This document shows, piece after piece, positions 1-5,979 of a stretch of 14,244 nt of DNA. The position numbers were made by a program, and so were the translations under genes. The stretch is from an uncultured Lachnospiraceae bacterium (GTDB taxonomy: Bacteria; Bacillota; Clostridia; Lachnospirales; Lachnospiraceae). Each line of letters starts with the position of its first letter. Positions within the stretch are counted from its first letter, which is position 1. The notes under the pieces were generated by a model that ran no database searches, was not told the DNA's origin, and was given only the letters and a program-made list of their open reading frames with translations. The stretch is taken from assembly GCA_945834545.1 (NCBI GenBank), contig CAMAHO010000036.1, forward strand, positions 1 through 14,244. The letters are read 5' to 3'.

Positions 1-52
<52 letters not shown>

Positions 53-82
53 ATAACGGTTGTACTCAAACCGACGAAGCAT

Positions 83-111
83 ATTTTAACCCACTTTGTT
101 CTATTTGTCAA
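83..111 (-). promoter_or_regulatory. Promoter of tRNA-Arg
   Basis: On the minus strand, TTGACA (111-106) and TAAAAT (88-83) are separated by exactly 17 bp. The start is expected near 76, giving a leader of about 24 nt before the tRNA. The leader contains a small CGGTT/AACCG hairpin (58-74). Both hexamers are identical to those of the divergent symporter promoter at 267-295. Confidence 0.75.
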
Positions 112-131
112 CTGAAATTTTTATGCATTTT

Positions 132-264
132 GGGGGACTATGAGCCATTTTTGATAATGTCCTAATATACCGCTAATGAAAATGTCCCAATGAGGTATAA
201 TACTTCCATCAACAACTGGAGGTGACTATTATCAGAAAGGTTGAATTATCAATGGATGTCCCCC
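132..264 (+). mobile_element. Internally deleted insertion-sequence remnant (MITE-like)
   Basis: A 7-bp inverted repeat, GGGGGAC (132-138) and GTCCCCC (258-264), bounds a ~133-bp stretch. Inside are three copies of ATGTCC (157-162, 182-187, 256-261), typical of sub-repeats at IS ends. There is also a -10-like TATAAT (196-201), a strong GGAGGTGA ribosome binding site (218-225), and a short reading frame (Arg-Lys-Val-Glu-Leu-Ser-Met) that runs straight into the right repeat. The codon spaced as a start (231-233) is ATC, so the ATG appears to be mutated. I interpret this as the promoter and first codons of a transposase gene joined to the other IS end, with the body deleted. The family is not certain. 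The opening residues resemble IS1202/ISNCY-type transposases from memory only. Confidence 0.5.
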
Positions 265-266
265 TC

Positions 267-295
267 TTGACAAATACCACCAAAATCGCTAAAAT
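267..295 (+). promoter_or_regulatory. Promoter of the Na+/solute symporter gene
   Basis: TTGACA (267-272) and TAAAAT (290-295) are separated by 17 bp, so transcription should start near 302. The -35 box begins only 2 bp beyond the right inverted repeat of the IS remnant. The leader to the ATG at 379 would be about 77 nt and begins with three direct repeats. Confidence 0.7.
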
Positions 296-303
296 AGCTT
301 TAT

Positions 304-348
304 CGCTTTAAAGTGTAGAAATTTAAAGTGTTGCGCTTTAAAGTGGTA
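304..348 (+). repeat. Three tandem 15-bp repeats in the symporter leader
   Basis: The 9-mer TTTAAAGTG occurs at 307-315, 322-330 and 337-345, exactly 15 bp apart. The units 304-318, 319-333 and 334-348 are near-identical, and the outer two share CGCTTTAAAGTG. CTTTAAAG is self-complementary. The array begins right at the predicted start of transcription. This position suits an operator array for a regulator of the symporter, but no regulator is identified. Confidence 0.6.
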
Positions 349-378
349 AATTATTACTATTCTATGGAGGATAAATCT

Positions 379-1956
379 ATGACAGTAGTACTTAGCTCGA
401 TTCTCCTTGTGGTATTCTTCGCAATTATGATTTGCGTAGGCTTCTACACAAGGAAAAATGCAACTGATGTAAACGGATTTGTTTTAGGGGGCCGTTCCGT
501 TGGTCCCTGGTTAACTGCCTTTGCCTTCGGTACCTCTTACTTTTCCGCTGTTATCTTTGTGGGTTACGCAGGACAGTTCGGTTGGAATTTCGGTCTTGCT
601 GCCACCTGGGCAGGTTTGGGAAATGCCTTTATCGGTTCCCTTCTTGCATGGAATATTTTGGGCAGAAGAACCCGTATCATGACACAAAGTCTGGATGCAA
701 AGACCATGCCGGATTTCTTTGGCAAGCGCTTTCTTTCCACTCCGCTAAAGGTTGCTGCTTCCGTAATCGCCTTTGTTTTCCTGATTCCTTATACCGCTTC
801 TTTGTACAATGGTTTGTCCAGCTTGTTTGGTCTGGTGTTTGATTTGCCTTACTGGGTTGTTATCGCTGTGATGGCTGTTCTGACCGGTATGTATGTTATC
901 TTCGGCGGTTATATGGCAACTGCAATCAATGACTTTATTCAGGGCATTATCATGCTCTTCGGTATTGCAGCAGTTATCCTGGCTGTTTTAAAAGACAACG
1001 GCGGCCTTATGGAAGCATGCAGGGCCTTGTCTGCAGTTCCCGCAGATGGCTGGACCGGTGGTGCTTACACCTCCTTCTTTGGTCCCGATCCTGTATTCCT
1101 TCTCTTTGTTGTCATCCTCACTTCCTTAGGAACCTGGGGACTTCCCCAGATGGTAGGAAAATTTTACTCCATCAAGAGTGAAAAGGATATTCACAAGGGA
1201 ACCATTATTTCCACCTTCTTTGCAATTATTGTAGCCGGTGGTTGTTACTTCCTGGGTGGTTTCGGAAGATTGTATGCCGATAAGGTTTCTGTATCTGCAT
1301 CCGGCAAGGTTTTGTTTGACACCATCATTCCTTCCATGCTGTCCACCTTATCTCCGATTATCATTGCAGTAGTGATTGTACTGGTGCTTTCCGCATCCAT
1401 GTCAACACTTTCCTCCTTGGTATTGACCTCCAGCTCCACCTTTACTCTGGATGTGATTAAGCCTTCTATGAAAAAGGAAATGTCCGAAAAAAAGCAGGTG
1501 TTCATCATGAGACTGTTCATTGTATTTTTCATCCTGGTCTCCGCAGTTATCGCTATCTTTAAGGATGCAAATCCTCAGGTAACCTTTATTGCGCAGATGA
1601 TGGGCGTGTCCTGGGGTGCATTGGCAGGAGCTTTCCTGGCTCCCTTCCTATATGGTTTGTACTGGAAAGGCATCACCAAGATATCCGTAGCAGTTTGCTA
1701 TGTATGGGGTTGCTCCATCGCGATTATCCAGCTCATCGTGTCCCTCGGCGGAATCGATGTCTCCGGCTGGGGCCCGGTATTTGGTCTGATGTTTAAGACC
1801 TCTATCCACTCCGGTGTATTCGCTATGGTCGGTGGTTTAATTATTGTTCCTATTGTAAGCCTCCTTACAAAGAAGACTGCTGCTCCCGAAGCTGCCGCTA
1901 TGTTTGACTGCTTCGAGGAAAAAGTGGAAGTTCCTAAAAAAGAAGCTTTGGATTAA
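379..1956 (+). CDS. Sodium:solute symporter family (SSF) permease
   Basis: This is a 525-aa integral membrane protein of the SSS/SSF family (TC 2.A.21), which couples Na+ entry to uptake of sugars, amino acids, organic acids or similar solutes. It has about 13 hydrophobic segments. The N-terminal family signature (GGRSVGPW, followed by SYFSAVIFVGYAGQFGWNFG) is clear. A segment around residues 338-355 reads SASMSTLSSLVLTSSS, and S342/T343 align with the Na+-binding Ser/Thr pair of PutP. I chose the ATG at 379 because GGAGG (366-370) lies 8 bp upstream; an upstream in-frame ATG at 328 has no ribosome binding site and overlaps the leader repeats. The gene stands alone, between a consensus promoter and a terminator. 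The substrate cannot be told from sequence or neighbours. Confidence 0.9.
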   Translation: MTVVLSSILLVVFFAIMICVGFYTRKNATDVNGFVLGGRSVGPWLTAFAFGTSYFSAVIFVGYAGQFGWNFGLAATWAGLGNAFIGSLLAWNILGRRTRIMTQSLDAKTMPDFFGKRFLSTPLKVAASVIAFVFLIPYTASLYNGLSSLFGLVFDLPYWVVIAVMAVLTGMYVIFGGYMATAINDFIQGIIMLFGIAAVILAVLKDNGGLMEACRALSAVPADGWTGGAYTSFFGPDPVFLLFVVILTSLGTWGLPQMVGKFYSIKSEKDIHKGTIISTFFAIIVAGGCYFLGGFGRLYADKVSVSASGKVLFDTIIPSMLSTLSPIIIAVVIVLVLSASMSTLSSLVLTSSSTFTLDVIKPSMKKEMSEKKQVFIMRLFIVFFILVSAVIAIFKDANPQVTFIAQMMGVSWGALAGAFLAPFLYGLYWKGITKISVAVCYVWGCSIAIIQLIVSLGGIDVSGWGPVFGLMFKTSIHSGVFAMVGGLIIVPIVSLLTKKTAAPEAAAMFDCFEEKVEVPKKEALD

Positions 1957-1977
1957 CCAAATTCCAAGAGTACATAA

Positions 1978-2015
1978 AAAAGGCAGGGTGAACTGAATTT
2001 GCCCTGCCTTTTCTT
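1978..2015 (+). terminator. Bidirectional intrinsic terminator
   Basis: AAAAGGCAGGG (1978-1988) pairs perfectly with CCCTGCCTTTT (2002-2012), with a 13-nt loop. T-rich sequence follows on the plus strand, and an A-rich run before the stem gives a T tract on the minus strand. It ends the symporter transcript and can also serve the convergent lipoprotein gene at 2027. Confidence 0.85.
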
Positions 2016-2026
2016 TTCCTTCTGCT

Positions 2027-2446
2027 CTACTGCGCCAGCCCGGAAATCTGTATAATCACATTTCCTTCATCATTTTTCTTCATGACATAGATAATGCTGT
2101 CTTCATCTACCCAGCTATATTCCGTGTATTCCTGGTTTTCTCCTCGGAAGCCCTTAGTTCCTTCTCCGTAAGTCCCCTCAAAGACTTCTACCACTTCCTC
2201 CAGAGAATACTCCTCGCCGGCCTCATAAATAACTCCCTTCAGAACTTCCTCTGTGGTATATAGATAAATCCAATGGTAAACCGGAATTCCAAGCACTTCC
2301 TCTGCATTTCCTCTGGACTCCACTGTCTGTTTTTTATCTCCCATGAAATGTCCGCCCATATATGGCTTTGCTGTTTTTTCCTGGCCACAGGCCACCAGGC
2401 AAAATACAGATATTACAATACATAATGCGATAACTTTCTTTTTCAT
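2027..2446 (-). CDS. Small secreted lipoprotein of unknown function
   Basis: This 139-aa protein has a typical lipoprotein signal peptide: a Lys-rich start (MKKK), a hydrophobic stretch and the lipobox LVAC, with C20 as the expected lipidated residue. It should be anchored on the outer face of the membrane. The mature part is acidic and rich in Glu, Gly and Tyr, with no motif I recognise. The pattern of short beta-like segments (YHWIYLYT, EYTEYSWV, IIYVMKK, VIIQISG) suggests a small beta-rich domain. The start is supported by AAGGGAG about 6 bp upstream. It has no co-directional close partner: tRNA-Pro and its terminator lie upstream, and no clear promoter is seen in the gap, so it may depend on read-through. 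Confidence 0.75.
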   Translation of the reverse strand: MKKKVIALCIVISVFCLVACGQEKTAKPYMGGHFMGDKKQTVESRGNAEEVLGIPVYHWIYLYTTEEVLKGVIYEAGEEYSLEEVVEVFEGTYGEGTKGFRGENQEYTEYSWVDEDSIIYVMKKNDEGNVIIQISGLAQ

Positions 2447-2463
2447 TTTGCTCCCTTCAGCCT

Positions 2464-2507
2464 TCCTAAAAGAATAGGAGAAATGCCTCCTTTAAGACAT
2501 TTCTCCT
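2464..2507 (-). terminator. Terminator of tRNA-Pro
   Basis: AGGAGAAATG (2476-2485) and CATTTCTCCT (2498-2507) form a perfect 10-bp stem with a 12-nt loop. On the minus strand it is followed by ATTCTTTTAGG, a moderate T tract. It starts 12 bp past the tRNA-Pro 3' end and precedes the lipoprotein gene. Confidence 0.65.
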
Positions 2508-2518
2508 GCAACTATCAA

Positions 2519-2593
2519 TCGGGGTGACAGGATTCGAACCTGCGACCCCCTGCTCCCAAAGCAGGTACTCTAGCCAAGCTGAGCCACACCCCG
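2519..2593 (-). tRNA. tRNA-Pro (anticodon TGG)
   Basis: The minus strand gives a complete cloverleaf: acceptor CGGGGTG/CACCCCG, D arm, anticodon stem CCTGC/GCAGG with loop TTTGGGA (anticodon TGG, reading CCA and other Pro codons), and T arm with GGTTCGAATCC. The discriminator is A at 2519. CCA is not encoded. It has a perfect consensus promoter and a hairpin terminator, so it is a single-gene unit. Confidence 0.96.
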
Positions 2594-2605
2594 ACAACAA
2601 ACAAG

Positions 2606-2634
2606 ATTATATCCAAAGAGCCACCGGATGTCAA
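2606..2634 (-). promoter_or_regulatory. Consensus promoter of tRNA-Pro
   Basis: On the minus strand, TTGACA (2634-2629) and TATAAT (2611-2606), both perfect consensus, are separated by 17 bp. The start is expected near 2599, just upstream of the tRNA 5' end at 2593. It lies 9 bp past the stop of the phosphodiesterase gene. Confidence 0.88.
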
Positions 2635-2643
2635 CCCATTTTT

Positions 2644-3123
2644 CTATTTAATATAAGCAATATTGACATGCAATTCTCCGAAGCGGTCAATTTCCATGAT
2701 TGCATAGCTGGGAAGTCTTCCCTCCTGTCTGGGATAGGACAAGCTTCCCGGATTCACTGCAATGACGTCCGCTCCATATTCCACTATAGGTCTATGAGTG
2801 TGTCCAAAGCAAACTATTTTTGCCCCTCTGGTTCTGGCTTCCTCCTTTATAATCTCCGTCCCAACAGAAACATAAAAATTGTGTCCATGCGTAACCCAGA
2901 TTTTATTGCCTCCAAAGCTTACATCCACTTCCCGTGGCAAATCAGAAAAGTAATCATTATTTCCTTTAACCATATAAATCGGGCAGGAAGTTACCTGTGT
3001 AAAGACATTTTCACTCCCCTCTATATCGCCGCAATGGATTACCAGGTCCGGATTGTGCATCTTTAATATCTTTCCATAGTTCGCATTGTGTCCGTGTGTA
3101 TCACTTACAATGATTGCTTTCAT
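2644..3123 (-). CDS. YfcE/YsnB-type metallophosphoesterase
   Basis: This 159-aa cytosolic protein belongs to the calcineurin-like phosphoesterase superfamily (YfcE/MJ0936 group), which are small metal-dependent phosphodiesterases. All family metal-binding motifs are present in order: SDTHG (D8, H10), GDIEG (D33), GNND (N56), THGH (H79, H81) and GHTH (H108, H110), followed by NPGS. Length is normal for the family. It is the last gene of the operon and overlaps the end of the RdgB-type gene by 23 bp. AGAGGA inside that gene serves as its ribosome binding site, so the two are probably translationally coupled. The rdgB-yfcE order (ysnA-ysnB in Bacillus) is widely conserved in Firmicutes. The physiological substrate is unknown. 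Confidence 0.9.
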   Translation of the reverse strand: MKAIIVSDTHGHNANYGKILKMHNPDLVIHCGDIEGSENVFTQVTSCPIYMVKGNNDYFSDLPREVDVSFGGNKIWVTHGHNFYVSVGTEIIKEEARTRGAKIVCFGHTHRPIVEYGADVIAVNPGSLSYPRQEGRLPSYAIMEIDRFGELHVNIAYIK

Positions 3124-3712
3124 ACTTCATCAATTCCTCTTTCATCAATCGTAATGCTTTCCCTCTATGGCTAACCTGGTTCTTTTCTTCAGGAGAAAGC
3201 TGCGCTGTTGTCTTTCCAAATTCCGGTACATAAAAGATTGGATCGTAGCCAAAGCCATTCTCCCCCTGCTCCTCATATCCTATCAGACCTTCTATGGTTG
3301 CCCTTGTAGTCACCTCAGACTTGTCCGGGAAAACCGCCGCTATGGCGCATACAAACCTGGCGCTTCTCTCATCACCCTCTTTTCCTTCCAATCTTCGGAT
3401 AATCTCAGCATTCTTAATGCGATACGAAGTATCCTCTCCCATAAATCTCGCCGAAAGCACCCCGGGAGACTTATCCATAGCATCTACCTCCAGCCCGGAA
3501 TCATCCGCCATAACAATGGCGTCTGTGTGCTGCGCTACGCTTCTGGCTTTGATCAGGGCGTTTTCCTCATAGGTTTTGCCGTTTTCCTCAATAGCAATCT
3601 CGATTCCGGCCTCTTTCATAGTAAGGACTTCATAATTCAGGTCTTTTAGGATTTCCTGAATTTCTTTTACCTTCCCCTTATTTCCCGTTGCAAAAATGAT
3701 TTTATTCTTCAT
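3101..3712 (-). CDS. rdgB: dITP/XTP diphosphatase (RdgB/HAM1 family)
   Basis: This 203-aa enzyme hydrolyses dITP, ITP and XTP to the monophosphates, cleaning deaminated purines from the nucleotide pool. Family motifs are intact: TGNKGK (9-14) binds the triphosphate, ADDSGLEVDA (69-78) carries the catalytic Asp pair, FGYDPIF (154-160) contacts the base, and SHRGKAL (181-187) closes the site. The ATG at 3712 is the only start, because an in-frame TAA lies two codons upstream. The nearest good ribosome binding site (AAAGGAGG) is about 15 bp away, which is long, so coupling to the upstream gene (11-bp overlap) is likely. It is the third gene of the four-gene minus-strand operon. Confidence 0.95.
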   Translation of the reverse strand: MKNKIIFATGNKGKVKEIQEILKDLNYEVLTMKEAGIEIAIEENGKTYEENALIKARSVAQHTDAIVMADDSGLEVDAMDKSPGVLSARFMGEDTSYRIKNAEIIRRLEGKEGDERSARFVCAIAAVFPDKSEVTTRATIEGLIGYEEQGENGFGYDPIFYVPEFGKTTAQLSPEEKNQVSHRGKALRLMKEELMKYESNHCK

Positions 3713-4493
3713 GACTTATTGTATAAACCTCCTTTAAACCTTGCAGTAAACCTTCCGCTATCTTGTCCTGATATTCTTCCAGGCTCAGCAAATTCTCTTC
3801 CTGCTCATTGGTCAGGTATCCTAATTTCAACTTCATTGTCGGTATCTCATAGGCCCATAAAGGATCTTCCCTTTCTATTTGAAAGAAAGCCTCTCCCCGA
3901 TTCTGGGTTTGAATGGCAACATTTCTTACAAAGGAATCACAAAGCTCCTGTATACTTGGTCTCTCCCAGTAGAACGCTCCATTACAACACCCCTCTATCC
4001 CATACCGTAACGGCTCATCACTGCTCCCCAGGCTTAGAATCACACAAACATCAGCTTCTGTCTTAGGAAGCAAAGTGGCAATTTTCGGGAGCTTTTCCTC
4101 ATCCTGGATAGAAATGAGCAATACTCTGATTTTTTCCTCTGTAAGTTCCTCCAGCTTTTGGAGAAATGAGTTGCATACCTTTTCCAGAATCTGTTTTTCA
4201 TCTTCCACCGCTATCAAAGCCAGAGTGAAATCTGACCCCTCCAGTTCAAAGACTCTGACTCTTTCCTCAAAGCTCCTGTCTGTGCCCTGAGACAGCAGTT
4301 CCTTCTGTGTGTCCAAATCACTTTGATCGGACAATTGCTCCAGGTTCTGTTGCAGAGCACCTTCCAAACCCGAGGTATCTGTTATGTAAGAGGTAGGCTT
4401 TAAGAGGGAGAAATAAATTGTTACAGCAAGGGTCGAGATAGTCAAAAGCACCAAATATCCCAGTGGTATTCCTTTTTTTACCATATTAATCAT
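3702..4493 (-). CDS. Membrane-anchored amidase_3-like protein, catalytic residues apparently lost
   Basis: This 263-aa protein has one N-terminal transmembrane segment (about residues 9-30), a polar linker, and a C-terminal part from about 90 that follows the layout of zinc N-acetylmuramoyl-L-alanine amidases (Amidase_3). The family pattern AD-(hydrophobic)-SIHAN appears as ADVCVILSLGSS (147-158), so the zinc His is S154. The pattern P-x-x-x-V-E-x-G-F-x-S-N-xx-E appears as PTMKLKLGYLTNEQE (218-232), so the catalytic Glu is K223. No His stands where the DPGHGG motif is expected near residues 91-99. The tail (YQDKIAEGLLQGLKEVY) is typical of the family. I infer a non-hydrolytic homologue, perhaps a wall-binding or regulatory protein. 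Its start overlaps the methyltransferase stop as ATGA, with GAGGAA 8-9 bp upstream. The family assignment rests on my reading of the C-terminal pattern. Confidence 0.7.
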   Translation of the reverse strand: MINMVKKGIPLGYLVLLTISTLAVTIYFSLLKPTSYITDTSGLEGALQQNLEQLSDQSDLDTQKELLSQGTDRSFEERVRVFELEGSDFTLALIAVEDEKQILEKVCNSFLQKLEELTEEKIRVLLISIQDEEKLPKIATLLPKTEADVCVILSLGSSDEPLRYGIEGCCNGAFYWERPSIQELCDSFVRNVAIQTQNRGEAFFQIEREDPLWAYEIPTMKLKLGYLTNEQEENLLSLEEYQDKIAEGLLQGLKEVYTISHEE

Positions 4494-5644
4494 ATTGTGT
4501 TCCTCATTTTAGGAGGTTTGGGCCCCATAAACTGATAAAAATAGGTTTTCATCATACCATTATAGATTTTTCTGTTTTTATCGGCCTTTCGACCAATATC
4601 CTTCTCTGCCTGCTCATAAGAGGTTATCAGGTACATACTCCAGCTGTCCAACTGTCGGTAACGCTCTCCTATGACTGTATAGATTTCTTTCACGGCCTCC
4701 TTATCCCCCAAGCGCTCTCCATAGGGGGGATTGGTGATCAGAAATCCATACTTTTTACTGTGGCTTAACTGGGCAACATCTCTTTTTTGAAAATGAATGA
4801 ACTTGTCTACCCCGGCCAGTTTTGCATTTTCTCTGGCAATGGAAACCATTTCCTCATCCAAATCATAGCCCTGTATATCCGTAGCAGCAGACAGATCCAC
4901 CAATTCCTCTGCTTCCGTGGCAGTCTCCTTCCACAGCTGCTTCGAAACAATGTGATTCCAATTCATAGCCGTGAAGCCTCTTTTCATTCCCGGCGCCATA
5001 TGGACTGCCATCATGGCTGCCTCAATAGGAATTGTACCACTGCCGCAAAAGGGATCTACCAAAATCCTGGAGGCGTTCCAGGGAGTGAGCATAATCAAAC
5101 CCGCGGCCAGATTCTCAGCAATGGGTGCCTTAGCAGTAAGCTTTCGATAACCCCTCTTATGCAGAGATTCCCCGGTGGTATCCAGTCCAATCACAACCTT
5201 ATCTTTTTTCAGGAAAACACGCAGGGGGAAGCTTTCTCCGCTCTCCTCCAGCCAATTTATGTGATATACCTTCATCAATCGATCCACAATTGCTTTTTTC
5301 ATAACACTTTGTATGTCACTGGGACTAAAAAGCTTTGATTTCACGCTGGCCGCTTTTGCAACCCAGCATTTCCCATCTCTCGGGATGTACTCCTCCCAGG
5401 GAATATTCTTGGTCTGCACATACAACTCTTCAAAGGTCTCGGCCTCAAACTCACCTACCTTGATTAGAACCCTCTCTCCGGTTCGAAGGAAGATATTGGC
5501 TCTGCAAACAGCCTCCTCATCTCCTAAAAAGGTTACTCTGCCGTCTTCCACCTCAGAAATATCATATCCCAGATCATCTATTTCTCTTTTCAGCACTGCT
5601 TCCATGCCAAAGTGGCAAGGAACAATCAGTTCTAAATATTTCAT
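4490..5644 (-). CDS. THUMP-domain class I SAM-dependent rRNA methyltransferase (RlmL-like)
   Basis: This 384-aa enzyme belongs to COG0116. Family members methylate guanine N2 in RNA; the N-terminal half of E. coli RlmL makes m2G2445 in 23S rRNA. An N-terminal ferredoxin-like and THUMP region (about 1-155) binds RNA. The Rossmann-type methyltransferase domain follows, with motif I VDPFCGSGTI (196-205), an acidic loop (GYDLDEEM, 259-266) and catalytic motif IV NPPYGER (305-311). Length is typical of single-domain Firmicutes homologues, which lack the RlmK half of the E. coli fusion. AAGGAC lies upstream of the ATG. It is the first gene of the four-gene operon, with its own promoter at 5683-5711. 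The exact RNA target is inferred from the family, not shown. Confidence 0.92.
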   Translation of the reverse strand: MKYLELIVPCHFGMEAVLKREIDDLGYDISEVEDGRVTFLGDEEAVCRANIFLRTGERVLIKVGEFEAETFEELYVQTKNIPWEEYIPRDGKCWVAKAASVKSKLFSPSDIQSVMKKAIVDRLMKVYHINWLEESGESFPLRVFLKKDKVVIGLDTTGESLHKRGYRKLTAKAPIAENLAAGLIMLTPWNASRILVDPFCGSGTIPIEAAMMAVHMAPGMKRGFTAMNWNHIVSKQLWKETATEAEELVDLSAATDIQGYDLDEEMVSIARENAKLAGVDKFIHFQKRDVAQLSHSKKYGFLITNPPYGERLGDKEAVKEIYTVIGERYRQLDSWSMYLITSYEQAEKDIGRKADKNRKIYNGMMKTYFYQFMGPKPPKMRNTI

Positions 5645-5682
5645 CTAATTCGTCCTTCCCTATTTCCTACACACACGCAAAA

Positions 5683-5711
5683 ATTATACCGTGTATTGCT
5701 CTTTCTGTAAA
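5683..5711 (-). promoter_or_regulatory. Promoter of the methyltransferase-rdgB operon
   Basis: On the minus strand, TTTACA (5711-5706) and TATAAT (5688-5683) are 17 bp apart. The start is expected near 5676, which leaves a leader of about 32 nt before the ATG at 5644. Confidence 0.8.
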
Positions 5712-5741
5712 CTGTTTTGTACCAGTCCCAGTTGACGTGGT

Positions 5742-5771
5742 GAAAATAGTTAGTACTTTTGTACTATTTTC
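5742..5771. promoter_or_regulatory. Palindromic operator-like element
   Basis: TAGTAC (5751-5756), TTTT, GTACTA (5761-5766) is a perfect interrupted palindrome. GAAAATAG (5742-5749) on the left and CTATTTTC (5764-5771) on the right extend the symmetry. It ends 3 bp before the predicted -35 box at 5775, so it could bind a regulator of the candidate small RNA, or of the divergent operon whose promoter starts about 30 bp away. Confidence 0.45.
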
Positions 5772-5774
5772 TAC

Positions 5775-5803
5775 TTGCTTTTTCCGGGAAGATGCTTTAT
5801 AAT
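5775..5803 (+). promoter_or_regulatory. Putative promoter of candidate small RNA
   Basis: TTGCTT (5775-5780) and a perfect TATAAT (5798-5803) are 17 bp apart on the plus strand. The -35 match is only partial. No plus-strand gene lies downstream before the terminator at 5876-5914, so the expected product is a short RNA starting near 5810. Confidence 0.45.
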
Positions 5804-5809
5804 CAGCTC

Positions 5810-5914
5810 AGTAGATGGGATTCCCCCCAATACATCCTATCTACTCCCATATATTTATTATTTATACTCCCCTCAAAAAGAGCCGATACGTTATGTATCA
5901 GCTCTTTTCATTTT
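5810..5914 (+). ncRNA. Candidate C-rich trans-acting small RNA (~105 nt)
   Basis: Between a plus-strand promoter and a terminator lies a ~105-nt segment with no credible reading frame. AGTAGATGGG (5810-5819) pairs with CCTATCTACT (5836-5845) in a 10-bp stem with one G-U pair, and the loop displays a run of six C (5823-5828). Two more C-rich single-stranded patches follow, ACTCCCAT (5843-5850, partly in the stem) and CTCCCCTC (5867-5874), before the terminator hairpin. C-rich loops that pair with Shine-Dalgarno sequences are a hallmark of Gram-positive small RNAs such as RsaE/RoxS. The match is of architecture only. The segment could instead be spacer beside a terminator for the minus-strand gene at 5980. 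Confidence 0.38.
5876..5914. terminator. Bidirectional intrinsic terminator
   Basis: AAAAGAGC (5876-5883) plus GATAC (5885-5889) pairs with GTATC (5895-5899) plus GCTCTTTT (5901-5908), with a single C/A mismatch and a 5-nt loop. T-rich sequence follows on the plus strand, and five T follow on the minus strand. It would end the candidate small RNA from the left and the HAAS-domain gene transcript from the right. Confidence 0.8.
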
Positions 5915-5917
5915 AGG

Positions 5918-5945
5918 ATTGCGAGAGCACAAAGTGCGAAGCAAT
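5918..5945. repeat. Short interrupted palindrome, possibly a dispersed repeat
   Basis: ATTGC (5918-5922) and GCAAT (5941-5945) enclose GCAC-AAA-GTGC (5927-5937). The nested symmetry lies 3' of the HAAS-domain gene, between its stop and the terminator. It looks like the small dispersed palindromes found in clostridial genomes, but only one copy is seen here, so its nature is uncertain. Confidence 0.3.
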
Positions 5946-5979
5946 TCGTAGGTATCATCGTATCGATATGAGTGTTCCG

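Noticed and set aside
328..378. Longer N-terminus for the symporter starting at 328
   Set aside because: No ribosome binding site upstream of 328, and the added residues come from the repeat-rich leader. GGAGG is correctly placed for the ATG at 379.
2524..3066. Plus-strand 180-codon frame across tRNA-Pro and the phosphodiesterase gene
   Set aside because: It reads through a tRNA and antisense to a gene with all family motifs. Frames like MTGFEPATPCSQS are a well-known artefact of tRNA antisense translation.
5732..5759. TTGACG with a TACTTT -10 as another plus-strand promoter
   Set aside because: The -10 match is poor and the pair lies across the palindrome. The TATAAT at 5798 is the better candidate.
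5759..5971. Plus-strand 70-codon frame in the gap upstream of the methyltransferase operon
   Set aside because: No ribosome binding site, and it runs through the terminator hairpin and a palindrome with no protein-like pattern.
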